Source: Unio delphinus
Lineage: Eukaryota > Mollusca > Bivalvia > Unionida > Unionidae
DNA length: 64,000 nt
Assembly (NCBI GenBank): GCA_029339505.1
Contig: JAQISU010001239.1
Span: 3,033,501 to 3,097,500, forward strand
Direction of reading: 5' to 3'
Position numbers and translations under genes: made by a program
Shown: positions 50,676-62,820 of the stretch, in pieces
How the letters are laid out: each line of letters starts with the position of its first letter
Numbering within the stretch: position 1 is the first letter of the stretch
The notes under the pieces: model-generated
Told to the model about the DNA's origin: nothing
What the model saw: only the letters and a program-made list of their open reading frames with translations
The model's database searches: none

Positions 50676-50914
50676 AATGAATAAATAAAACAGTCCTTGG
50701 ACGACCTCGGACGATTTTTATTTTTGACCATCGTGATGATGCCCAACTGCTCGAATGAATAAATAAAACAGTCCTTGGACGACCTCGGACGATTTTTATT
50801 TTTGACCATCGTGATGATGCCCAACTGCTCGAATGAATAAATAAAACAGTCCTTGGACGACCTCGGACGATTTTTATTTTTGACCATCGTGATGATGCCC
50901 AACTGCTCGAATGG
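50676..50914. repeat. 78-bp tandem repeat, 3 perfect copies
   Basis: Three identical 78-bp units (26 codons each) plus 5 bp of a fourth. The length is a multiple of three and two minus-strand frames are open throughout (repeating FEQLGIITMVKNKNR or SSWASSRWSKIKIVR), but no start, splice or domain evidence supports translation. Confidence 0.95.
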
Positions 50915-51084
50915 AACTGCAACCACATACTGTTCTCTTTATATTCATGGACAAAATCGTTTTCCTTTTATCTTTTTAAAATAAAAATAAAAGATTTTGC
51001 CTAGACAATATTAAAATATAAGAGTTTGTATCAACTTAATCAAACTTGGTATTATAAAGGCGTGCTTTTGTAACCCATTACTCA

Positions 51085-52968
51085 CTTCCAACTACCTTCT
51101 CACTAGTCGACCTTCTGCACCTGTTTGCAAATTTCTTCCGTGACAAGGTACAGACCAATTTAGATAAGCTTGACAGCACAACTTCTACTAACTCGTCGTC
51201 ACCAAACAATTGCGATACATAATTTCAGCGACAACCGTTAGCAGCATTTACACCTGTCTCTATGGATTTAGTGTGTACAATCGTGATGAAGAGTGAACCA
51301 AAGCTATGTGAACTTGATCCAATTCCAATATCACTGCTGCTTGAGTGCTAAGATTAAATATTGCATTCACTAAATGATGATATTAATACCTCTTTATCAT
51401 CCGCGGAATTCCCATCATTTTTCAAAACTGCCACTGTAAAGCTTCTGCTGAAGAAACCAATACTCAATCATAACGATTTAAAGAACTTCCGCCCAGTTTC
51501 TAATCTCCCATTCATAATTTTAAACAAATCTTAGAAAAAAAGTTGTTCTATCCAAACTTGTATCTCATCTGAATTCAAAGTGTTTTTAGCAATGTATAGT
51601 CCGCAAATCGCCCTTACCACGGTACTGAAACTACTCCTCTGAAAGTAGTTAATGATCTTCTCTCTGCTTTAGATAGCATAAAGATTACAGTCCTCATCCT
51701 ACTTGATTTGTCTGCAGCATTGACACAATAGACCATGGTACATTATTTCACCGTCTCCAGCATCTATTTGGCATTCATGATACAACCTTACTGTGTTTCA
51801 AGTCCTACTTAGTCAACAGGAAACAAATTGTCCGCAAATGGAATACACTCCAGCCCAGCTGATATATATTGTGGTGTTGCAGAAGGGTCTTTTCTTGGAT
51901 CTGTTCTTTTCATTATATACACTCAGCCGCTCTCAAGTTTCATATATAATCATCCATTGTCTCATCAATCGTACGCTGATGACACCCAAATATACAAATC
52001 TAGCCACCCAACTGAAGTTGATGCTACCATCCAAGTTGTAGAGAGGTGCATTTCTGATGTGAAATCATGGATGACATGTAGCAAGCTGAATATGAATGAT
52101 GATAAAACTGAGGCTATTCTGATTACAACACAAATACTTTCTCATTCACATCCTTTACCTCAAACAATAAATATCAATAACCCCAACATTAAATTCACAC
52201 AATCAGAATGAAACCTAGGTGTTACTCTGACAGTTCTCTCACATTGCATCAACGTGTCAAGAACATATGCAATGCTGCATATCTTGAGTTGAGACACATC
52301 AGCTCCATTCGCAAATATCTTTCAGTTTATGCCACTAAAACACTAGTGTGTTCATTAGTACTTTCAAGACTGGACTATTTTAACTCAATTCTGTCTGGTT
52401 CGTCTGAATATCTAGTCCAGAAACTTAAAAATGTTGAAAACACGGCTGTTATTATAATCCTTAGAATATCACGATCAGAGCACGCCTCCCCCTGTTTTGT
52501 ACCATACACTGGCTATACATGTACATTCGATCCAGAATCAAACACAAAATTTGTTCTCTGTGCTACTTTTCACCGACGGACTCCAGTCCAACTTACCTAT
52601 CCAACCTCGACCATGTGTAGGCACCAGCAAGATCCTTACGCTACTCCTCTGACAATGGTATCTCATTATTCCCACTCTGAAAACGAAGTCAGATGGACAA
52701 CGTTCTTTTGCATACCATGGCATAGCAACGTGGAAAGAATTGCCCACTCAACTTATACACAATGACACGATGATCTCATTCAAAACTGCTCTTAAAACTC
52801 ACCTATTTCGACTGTAAGGATAAACTTAAACAGCTAAAAATGTTTGTTTTATGTTTTCTATTTCCATGGTGTGTTTTTGTAATCATATCATTATATGTTT
52901 TTATATTTTAGGTGTTGTCTAATGTAGCAAAGCGCTTAGAGGTTATAGCGATTAGGCGCTATACAAAG

Positions 52969-53030
<62 letters not shown>
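51085..53030 (+). mobile_element. 5'-truncated CR1/Rex1-like LINE, decayed, with (ATT)n tail
   Basis: Reverse transcriptase motifs appear in order in shifting frames: NFRPVSNLPF (about 51490), LLDLSAA then a frameshift and DTIDH (about 51700-51740), the block EGSFLGSVLFIIYTQPLS (about 51885-51935), and YADDTQIYKSS (about 51970-52005), the catalytic YADD. Downstream come FRL and the 3' end with GCGCTTAGAGG and GGCGCTATACAAAGTC, followed by about 19 ATT units (52973-53030). Several stops and shifts make it inactive. A second copy of the 3' end lies at 59178-59672. Confidence 0.88.
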
Positions 53031-53032
<2 letters not shown>

Positions 53033-53039
53033 GCGCGAA

Positions 53040-53599
53040 AATGGCACTAATGACGACAAAGTGGAACTATTAGTGTTATGTATCGTGTGCAGTGCATGCT
53101 GAGCTATTTTAACAGCATCGTCATCAGCATTATGTAGAGCATGCAGTCCAATGGGCAACATAGTCAATGGATAGGTTTTCACAATGTGTGACGTGGTCTG
53201 TAGAACACCACAGTTACTTAAAGAGACAGTGGCATGGTCCGTGTCGGACAAGGTTAACTGCACAGCCACTCTGTTCTGTCCGGAAAGGTTCAGCGTGGTC
53301 CACGGTTGTCGTGGAAGGCTGAAGCCAGGAGGGCAAGCATATGGTTCATCTACGAAAGAGTGGTTTACATCATCTGTTGAATAGCACTCGTCACTCCATG
53401 CTGAAATAGCTGTCATATCCTCCGGCACCGAACCTAACCAGATTGGATGTCTCGAAACCAAGCGGACTGCTTGATGTGAGGTGATGTCCATGTACAGTAG
53501 AAACAGAAATTCATAAAGAAAAACGTTGTCTATTTGTTCTCTATGCAGATCCTGAGCGTTTACAGAAGAGCTCGCATGGTGAGCTGCGCAGAACTGCAT
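53040..53599 (-). CDS. Unidentified ORF, relatively GC-rich
   Basis: An ATG at 53599 opens about 187 codons before the frame runs into the adjoining (ATT)n LINE tail as poly-Ile. Base composition is clearly richer in GC than the flanks. The sequence looks protein-like (WLGSVPEDMTAISAWSDECY, EPYACPPGFSL, VAVQLTLSDTD), but I do not recognise a family. It may be an exon of a host gene, a retrocopy interrupted by the LINE, or part of another transposon. No clear splice sites or polyadenylation signal were assigned. Confidence 0.35.
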
Positions 53600-53896
53600 T
53601 TGTTATAACAAAAGATGCATATGCATGCAGATTGATGCAGATTCGAAACATAAATTTATTATGTATGTGCATACATCGTACTTTTAATTTTGATTTTGAA
53701 TGTTTTCATTCGTTGCTTATGGACCTAATAGTTAAAAACAAAGCGGAGGGGGGGGGGGGGAGCGAGTGGGTATGAAGACAATATTCTTAGACTTTGGACA
53801 GGGGCTCCTGTGTCTCTGAGATGAGATAACAGCTATCATTTTTTAACAATTATTGTTTTGACAAAACAATACAAAGACCTGTGAGAACATGTTTAG

Positions 53897-53898
<2 letters not shown>

Positions 53899-53982
<84 letters not shown>
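53899..53982. repeat. (TA)n microsatellite
   Basis: About 42 TA units, uninterrupted. Confidence 0.97.
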
Positions 53983-53983
<1 letters not shown>

Positions 53984-54044
53984 CGTGTCTTTCTTGTATT
54001 GTGCCACTGTCCTATAAAAAGGTATTCAGTTTCAAAATGTATAT

Positions 54045-54985
54045 GCGTACTAGACAATGCAGCCTATATGTAATAGACAGTGCAACATATATGTAACAGA
54101 CAATGCAGCCTATATGTAACAGAAGGCAACATATATGTAATGGACAGTGCAACCTATATGTAATATACAATGCCGCCTATATGTAACAGACAATGTAACC
54201 TATATGTAACAGAAGGCAACATATATGTAATGGACAGTGCAACCTATATGTAATATACAATGCCGCCTATATGTAACAGACAATGTAACCTATATGTAAC
54301 AGACACTGCAACCTATATGTAATGGACAGTGCAACCTATATGTAACAGACAATGCAATATATATGCAATCAACAGTGCCACCTATGTGTAACGAACAGTG
54401 CAACCTATAGTGAATAGTGCAACCTATATGTAATAACACTTCAACTTACATGTAACAGATAATGCAACCTATATATAATGGACAATGCAACCTATAAGTA
54501 ACGAACAGTGCAATCTATATGTAATATACAGTGCAATCTATATGTAATATACAGTGCAATCTATAAGTAACGGACAGTACAATCTATATGTAATAACACT
54601 TCAACTTATATGTAACAGACAATGCAACCTATAAGTAATAACACTTCAACTTATATGTAATAGACAATGCAAACTATATGTAATGTACAGTGCAATCTAT
54701 AAGTAACGGACAGTACAATCTATATGTAATATACAGTGCAACCTATATTAATACACACTTCAACCTCTATGTAACAGACAATGCAACATATATGTAATGG
54801 AGAGTGCAACCTATATTTAATAGGCAATGCAATACAAATGTAATAGTGCAACCTGTATGTAATGGACAGTACAACCTATATGTAGCAGACGATGCAACCA
54901 ATATATAATAAACAGTGCAACCTATATGTAATAGACATGGCAACCTGTGTGTAATGGAGAGTGCCACATGTATGTAACTGAATAT
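54045..54985. repeat. ~20-24-bp minisatellite, about 40 degenerate copies
   Basis: Units share CAACCTATATGTAA followed by CAGACAATG or GGACAGTG. Higher-order repetition is visible: a stretch at 54110-54190 reappears at about 54190-54300. Confidence 0.92.
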
Positions 54986-56573
54986 AGATCCAAGATCTAC
55001 AGCGTAACCCTCGACCCATTTTACATTGTTTACAGAAGGATTTAAATGCATTTTTTTTCGCCAAGTATTATTCAAATAATTTAATTGTGTGTTTTGTGAC
55101 ATCACTATTTGTCGGAAATATCAATTAATGAATAGAAGAAGGTACGGGTTTTTTAAATTAAAAAAGTCAGATTTACACAAGCTCGTCGAGCCAAAAAGAG
55201 TTGGAACTTATAGGGACTGTCATCACAGTAAATAAAATATGGCCTTAATGTACTAGTACTAATATAGTCAGGGACTATTATTGATTCATACTTAGTTCCA
55301 TATATAATTAAATATGTAAGCAGACTTTGGTCCGGAACCATTAGTTTGGTCTGGACTATCTTAAAACCTTTTCAAGAGTAGTACCAGAAATTCTGCCTCA
55401 GCCTAATTCTTTTGATAGAATCCTGGCTGCAGTAAATGTGTAAGGTGCTCTTGTTTTTCATGGCAACGTGGCAGATTTATTGGATTTAAATAGCAATGAT
55501 GGCCTACAGGGCACATTTCCTAATTAAACGATTTAAATATTTTGATTTGGACTATTTCTCAGCATAAACAAGTCCAATGAAGATGAAGGAGTACGGATAT
55601 TAACGAAATTATTAATATAAATAGTATTATTTCATTGGAGGGGGTCTTTCGTTTGTGTTTGCTCAAGAAATAATTGCCACATGAGGGTCGTGTTTCAACA
55701 ACAGAAACATTTGTATCCCCGAGTCATTATTCTATATCACGCCGTTTTCAGAATGTATGATTGACCACAACATCGGTGACATTCAAGTCAAGGTTAATCT
55801 GTGGACTTTAACCAGACTACCCATCCAGGATAAAGCTTGAATTATAATATGACAAACCAGAGATTACTATATGCTGAAGAGAAGGGTTACAAGAAGTGCA
55901 TGTGGCTATTTCGGGGTCACAAAACTGGATTTCTGAAATATCCTAACTTACAATACCGTATATTTCTGTGCATAGCATCCTCCTGTTGAACCATAAACTT
56001 TCTTTTCAAATATCCAATTTATAAAGATGGATAGAAAGAAAGGCTTCGTTAGTGATTTTGTTTTTAGTGGTGGTGGTGGTGGTTTTAATGGCAGTTTAAA
56101 CTAACTGGCTTATTTGCATGAATGAGGAATTGGGAGCTAAGTGCATTTCCTCAGGACATTGGTGAAGCCGACACGCTGGATGGTTATCGGTTCTTTGGTT
56201 GAGTTCGACGCTGTACCAACAGAGCTATCTCATTTCTCTTTTTCAGTGATATTGTTGTGCATGTGAATAAATAGAAAAACAGATATCAGCGTGATTTTTT
56301 TTACTGACTTACATACAAGGTAGTTGAATAAATTGTTTTCAATACTATCAGAGTTTTTGAGAGGTGAATATCATTGTTCCACTTTCATCCCGCAAGTCCA
56401 CAAACATCTGTAACTTTGTCATCCACGTCATCATGCGTAATAACCAATCAGAAGACATAATTCGTTAATTCGACTAGCAGCTGACTCGGCATATAGCCTT
56501 ATATCGCTTTTAACTTTGACAATATTTACCATCATAAAAGGCGGTACTATTTGTGTGTGACATAACAAAATGT
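54986..56573. other. No recognisable gene
   Basis: Short frames only. A small (GGT)n tract lies at about 56067-56083. Confidence 0.6.
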
Positions 56574-56581
56574 GTGATGTG

Positions 56582-56738
56582 CAGTCCCGGATTACCCATT
56601 AGGCAGAGTAGGCAACTGCCTATAGACCCCGCGACTTTTATGGGCCCCATTAGGGGCCCCCATGAGACCGTGACCGTGGGTCTGGGGTCCCAAAAGTTTG
56701 ACTGCCTATGGGCCTCCACGGTGCTTAATCCGGCGCTG
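56582..56738. mobile_element. hAT-type MITE (157 bp) with 8-bp target duplication
   Basis: The element begins CAGTCCCGGATTA and ends TAATCCGGCGCTG, imperfect terminal inverted repeats starting with CAG. GTGATGTG flanks it on both sides (56574-56581 and 56739-56746). TIR type and 8-bp duplication are those of hAT transposons. It is GC-rich and has no coding capacity. The flanking TGTGACATAACAAAAT occurs on both sides, so the target was itself repetitive. Confidence 0.8.
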
Positions 56739-57157
56739 GTGATGTGTGACATAACAAAATTGACAAAGCATCCTCCGCATTGTCTAAGTTATATTTCAAA
56801 CATGAAGAACAAAAGTGACGCAAGAAGTTCGGGTTGAGAGGGAACTATTGCTCCCAGGCGCCAAACGGAGAGTGTGCAGTCTCGAATTTGTTTCTTTTTC
56901 TTTCTTGCATATGAAATTTTCACAGTATTTCACGACATCTTAGTGTAACGGAAGGGGGCCGGGGGGGGGGGGGGAAATGACAAAAACTGTTCTCTGTGGG
57001 GGAAAAAGTAGGGGCGCCACTAAAAACATTGTTACAGGGCTCCCAAAATCTTCGGACCGTCTCTAGTGAGACTGTGTACAAAGCCAAAATAAATTAAATA
57101 TTCATCAGAATCGGAAAATGAATTATGAGCTATGTGATAAAAATATTTATTATATGT

Positions 57158-57392
57158 TTTATGAGATACTGAAATGTATTGTTTGAAGAACATAGATATC
57201 ACCACAGTGGGAACATCACTTGTATCGCCACCATGACGATTTCAGTTTGGAACTACTTTTAAAACTAGTTATTGTTACATTTTATAAAGAGATACTGAAA
57301 TGTATTGGTGGAAGAATATAGATATATCACCACAATGGCTACATCACTTTTATCGCCACCTTGACGATTTCAGTTTGGAACTACTTTCTTTT
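57158..57392. repeat. ~125-bp tandem duplication
   Basis: Two diverged copies share GAGATACTGAAATGTATTG, TATCGCCACC and GACGATTTCAGTTTGGAAC. Confidence 0.88.
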
Positions 57393-57458
57393 CCCATTTA
57401 AGAAATATTTTTGCCTCTTCTGTATGTAACTTAAATTTGCAATGTCATATTTATGCTA

Positions 57459-57462
<4 letters not shown>

Positions 57463-57527
<65 letters not shown>
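57463..57527. repeat. (CT)n microsatellite
   Basis: About 32 CT units. Confidence 0.97.
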
Positions 57528-57531
<4 letters not shown>

Positions 57532-57611
57532 TGCATAGAAATTCAATTTTTTAAAATGTCACTCTTCTAAATTATTGTAAACTTTTGGAACGTATTTTTA
57601 TCCACGAAGAA

Positions 57612-57768
<157 letters not shown>

Positions 57769-57769
57769 A

Positions 57770-58606
57770 AAGATTTTTGCCTCTAAGTATGTAATATAAA
57801 GAAACTATTTTTGAGAAGATATAAGGAAATTGTTCACTCGTGAGGTGAAAACAATTTGTTCTTCACCCATGACAATACAATGTTTCTACTTCACTCGCGA
57901 AATGCTTCCTTACATCTGTTTTCATTTTTTTATATATAGATATCGTCTGTGCATAACTGAATAATCAACAATTTGCAGATTTGCAGAAACTGTACTTGAG
58001 TGACCAGCCTCCTGTTTGGTCAGATAAAAATAAGGAGTTGTAATAAAGAGATAATTATGCCTGGATATCTTGAATAACGTCATGGACTACAAACCCAAAA
58101 TAATCAGAAGTCAGACTTTATTGGTCATAGAACCAATGTTTTGAATGAATGATACAGAATGAAAGAAAAACAAATTAACTAACACAGACAGCTCGAGAAA
58201 ATGCTCCATAAGAGTCGTGGATTGCAAAAACAATTTAAAAAAACATCCATAATCCCTGCATGCAAAATGGAAAACAGCCAATCGCCAATGCACAAAAAAG
58301 ATCCTCTAAACATGCAAGTTGCGACACTGCTTTTTTTTTTATATACAGCGCCTGCTGATAGAATGTTGGGTAACAGGACTCGAAAATATTTTTTTCTTCA
58401 AAATAAACAATTATGGAAATAAAAAATATACTTCCTTGTTTACTTTGTTGTCTTTTAAATCTGTATAAGGTAAATTATATGGGATTGTTTTGGCATTACA
58501 AAATTTCAATATCACCAAGACCTAGTGGCCTCAAACTTGGAGTGGCCGGGGCCACTCTCTACCTCTGAAGTAGTATGGTGATACTAAAACATACACCACT
58601 CCTTTA

Positions 58607-58653
<47 letters not shown>

Positions 58654-59176
58654 TACCGAAAAAATGAATTCTGAATTCTTTTTTTCTTAGTGACCGAAAT
58701 ATGACTCAACTTCTCAATAAAATCTTTCAGTGCCATATCAGTTTGAAACACAACTCTTGTTGCAGTAGTAGTAAAACCAGGAGTAATTGATAGTAAACAC
58801 TCATGCGGGGTCAAGCCATATCGGAAGTCAAGCTCATTAAATGCTAACTTTGTAATCCGCCAAGAAAACAAGGAGAAAGAGCTCACTTTAGTGTTACTAA
58901 TGGGGTCTTAATGAACACCCATTTGAAGACACTAGACAAGGTTTGAACTACCGTATTCGTCCTCTTAAAAGTAGTTAAAAACTTTAAACTTCCTCAAACA
59001 TAACCATAATATACAGTATATGCACGATACCCACCCTTCAAAATCTTTTCTCGTGTCCCTATCCTTGCGCTGAGGTGGCAGGGTACAGTTTCGAAAATTG
59101 GCCCCGGGCAAAGCTTTTAACTTGATGCTATGGTGTGACTTTTTCAGCTATTATTGATTACTGATTAAAGATATGG

Positions 59177-59177
<1 letters not shown>
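57770..59177. other. No recognisable gene; contains a (CA)n tract
   Basis: A (CA)n microsatellite lies at about 58607-58651. Otherwise only short frames. Confidence 0.6.
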
Positions 59178-59258
<81 letters not shown>

Positions 59259-59672
59259 GACTTTGTATAGCGCCTAATCTTTCGAAGCTCTAAGCGCTTT
59301 ACACCATCATTAATGATATGACTACAATACAGAACAACAAATGACAAAAACAATGAAATTGGAACACATAAAAACATGCTGAAAACATATAAGATACAAT
59401 ACACGATTAGGTCGCTAAGTTTGTCCCTGCAGTCGAAACAGGTGAGTCTTAAGAGCACGCTTAAAAGGGACCACTGTGTCTTTGTGTCTAATTTCAATGG
59501 GCAATTCGTTCCTCGTCGCCGGGCCCTGGTGTGCAAACGAACGTTGTCAATATGACTTTGTTTTCACATTGGGAACAATGAGTATACGATTATCAGAAGA
59601 AGAGCGTAAGGATCTAGCTGGTGTACACATGGGTGAGGCTGGATATGTATGTTGGACTGAAGTCTGTCATTG
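59178..59672 (-). mobile_element. LINE 3' end, same family as 51085-53030
   Basis: On the minus strand this matches the last part of the first LINE: the 3' block with GTCCAAC, CCTTACG and GAATTGCCCA, the CACCTGTTTCGACTG segment, the GCGCTTAGAG and GGCGCTATACAAAGTC end, then (ATT)n (59178-59255). It is 5'-truncated and in the opposite orientation. Confidence 0.85.
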
Positions 59673-60412
59673 AAACATAGCACAGAGAACAAATTTGCAA
59701 ATATTTGTGAACTAGGTGTTTCGAGCTCGTGTTCTTGAAATTAGTGTCAGGTATGTATACCTTCCATCGCTATTCTGAATTATGTTGATAGTGAAATACC
59801 AATAATCGGCTAGGAAGAAGAGCTAGCTTTACATAACAGTACACACATTTGTTTGGGCCAAGTAGAATATCTAAAAAACGACTTGGATGACAACTATTTT
59901 CAATTGCATCGGCCTGTTTAGTACACTGTTTTGCAGAAAAGTGCGTGTGTTTGCGCTGTAAACATCACATGACCTTCGGACATGAAAATTGCAGGCATAA
60001 ATTTGGGGTTCGGGTGCATAAACTTCTTCTGTTATCGACTTTTCTGGTCAAGTGGACACTATTCTTATGCTTTGTTTTAATATATGTATCTAAACTATGA
60101 ACCTTTTTGGCCTCACTTGTGTATGGGATTTTGTTTAATGATTTTTGTATACTAGGTCGCTGATTCCGGCATTAAATTTGCACATAATACCTGACCCCGG
60201 CCCCTGAACCGAATGCTCATTATTACAGTAAACAAGCTACACTGAACCAATCAAATATTATGAGTAAGAAAATCAAAACTTATGTTCTATTCAAGTGTGG
60301 GCTGGATGTTGCGGTTTTCGTTTTCATTCGTAAATTGAAGATTGATCTGTTTTTGCTTATATCATGTATTACTCTAATTTGCACATTAAGCGATGCCCGA
60401 AAATAATGATTT

Positions 60413-60413
<1 letters not shown>
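59673..60413. other. No recognisable gene
   Basis: Only short frames on both strands. Confidence 0.6.
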
Positions 60414-60641
<228 letters not shown>

Positions 60642-62500
60642 CATGTACATAATTTTGTATATATCGTTTAATTTATTTTGCTTTGATAAGACTGAGTTAA
60701 GTGTATTAAATTTAATTTACGTGTTGCGCTTCTTATCGAGCAGTGGTGAAAGCTTTTCCGGGAAACAAAACTGCTGTTAATAATGCTCCTTAGTTGGCCT
60801 GCCAGGGGCTAAACATAAAATTACTTTTTCAGTTTGATGGCATTCTCTTACAGAACGCATACGCATGCATTCATGTTGTTGGTTAAAGTGCTTTAAGATT
60901 ACGAGAGGAAGCTATCTTGGATATTGTCTCTAGGGGTCATAATAAGGTCAAATCTGAAATTAGTACAAATGCACTGTGAATTCAGACTTCAATCACATGA
61001 AATTCAGAGAAAGGCAAATTTTCAAGACTTTGACGAGAATCATGAGTCATATATTACTCAAAGAATCAAACGGGGAAAGAAGGCTTACATCTGTTTGGGA
61101 TTTCCAACCTCTGGTTGACCTACAAATAATAACTGCAGACTAGGATAGGAGAATCGCGTGCATACGTAAACTTCCATTCTGTGTACTCTTACAGAGGACT
61201 CGGTCTATACTCGTAAATTCCATTCCGTGTACTCTTACAGGACACTGTCTGTACTAGGATATTGCTCCTTTCAGTGTGTAACAAATTGACATCGGGTTCT
61301 TAAACCAGTCTGAACTTTTTCCAACTGATTAAACCATCCTACTGAAAATAATGTGTGTCTGACAAATGCAGAGTTTAATGCGAGAGAGAGAGTTTGGGGG
61401 AACACTCCACGCATTCGGCCATAATACCCTCCCTTCTATCGGTAGTTATCCACCATCCTTCCTCTTTATATAGGTGACTGACATGCCTCATCAGGCCTGA
61501 ATATTTTCTATTAAGTCCTTATATCCTGCATGTGTTGTTTTTTGCTTAATTTTGTAAAAAAATAAATAAATAACAGGTGAGAAAATAAATTAATTAAAAC
61601 ACGTCTTCTGTAGCACGTACCTTGTGAAGCACAAAATGCTAGTTCGCGGTAAAAAAAAAAAAGACCCAACATCAAAAGTAAGTATTTGTGTTGAAAGATC
61701 TAACGTTGGACAACTCGACAAGTATGATTCGGCGATAGACACAAGAATTATGATGTTTTCGGTTGAGATTCTCAATTTTGAAATAGTTTACTTTGGGGGC
61801 GGGGTTAAGGAGCTTAAGTCGTACAGTATATTATTAAGGAAAGGACTGGGTCGACTGTCGACACCTTCACTCCATAGATATTACACAAAGGTAAGATAAT
61901 ATCACAGCAGATATTTAGCGCACCAACAGAGAAAAAGTAGGCAATGTATTCACGCTTGAATCTGGAATTTTCTGTACGTCTTTTTCTCCAAACATTATAT
62001 CATTTAACTAAATAAACAAGAAGTAATGGATCATTTTCGTGATATATAACATTTAAGTGCTATAACTGTCATCTTGAATTGTTTGCTTTCGGTTTTGGTA
62101 GAATGTTTGAATAACTTTGTGGTACGTAAAATAACACTCAAATCTCGATTCTCGACTGCCGATACCTACATAGGGAGGCGCCCGCAATAAGAAGCCCATG
62201 GAGTACAACATGGCTTGTTTATTGATACATCTCAAGAAGCATATGTTATATTGTTTTTACCAAAACAATTATGAGGAACAGCTTTTATTTTTTTGCCACA
62301 CCCTGGTCATGTAACGTGAAACCTTTATAATGATCGTACCAAGCCCTGATTTGAATTGCTCCTTTAAAATTTAGCTGACAGTTATCCCACTGTTTATGAT
62401 AGTTTGCTAGATTTATGGCATATTCCTATGTGTACAAACACTATTGTCTTCTTATAAAACGACAATTACTTACATAGAGAATATGTGCAGACATCACCAA
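60642..62500. other. No recognisable gene
   Basis: A frame at 61624-61899 (+) is open but has no known motif. A near-duplicate of TTCCATTC-GTGTACTCTTACAG occurs at about 61169 and 61217. Confidence 0.5.
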
Positions 62501-62502
62501 AG

Positions 62503-62820
62503 TAATATAATATAATATAATATAATATAATATAATATAATATAATATAATATAATATAATATAATATAATATAATATAATATAATATAATATAATATAA
62601 TATAATATAATATAATATAATATAATATAATATAATATAATATAATATAATACAATACAACACAACACAACACAACACAACACAACACAACACAACACAA
62701 CACAACACAACACAACACAACACAACACAACACAACACAATACAATACAATATAATATAATATAATATAATATAATATAATATAATATAATATAATATAA
62801 TATAATATAATATAATATAA
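62503..62820. repeat. Pentanucleotide array (TATAA)n-(CACAA)n-(TATAA)n
   Basis: About 30 TATAA units, two TACAA, about 16 CACAA, two TACAA, about 15 TATAA. Nearly perfect throughout. Long frames across it are artefacts. Confidence 0.97.

Noticed and set aside
54767..55105. 112-codon minus-strand ORF with internal repeats
   Set aside because: It is a reading of the ~23-bp minisatellite.
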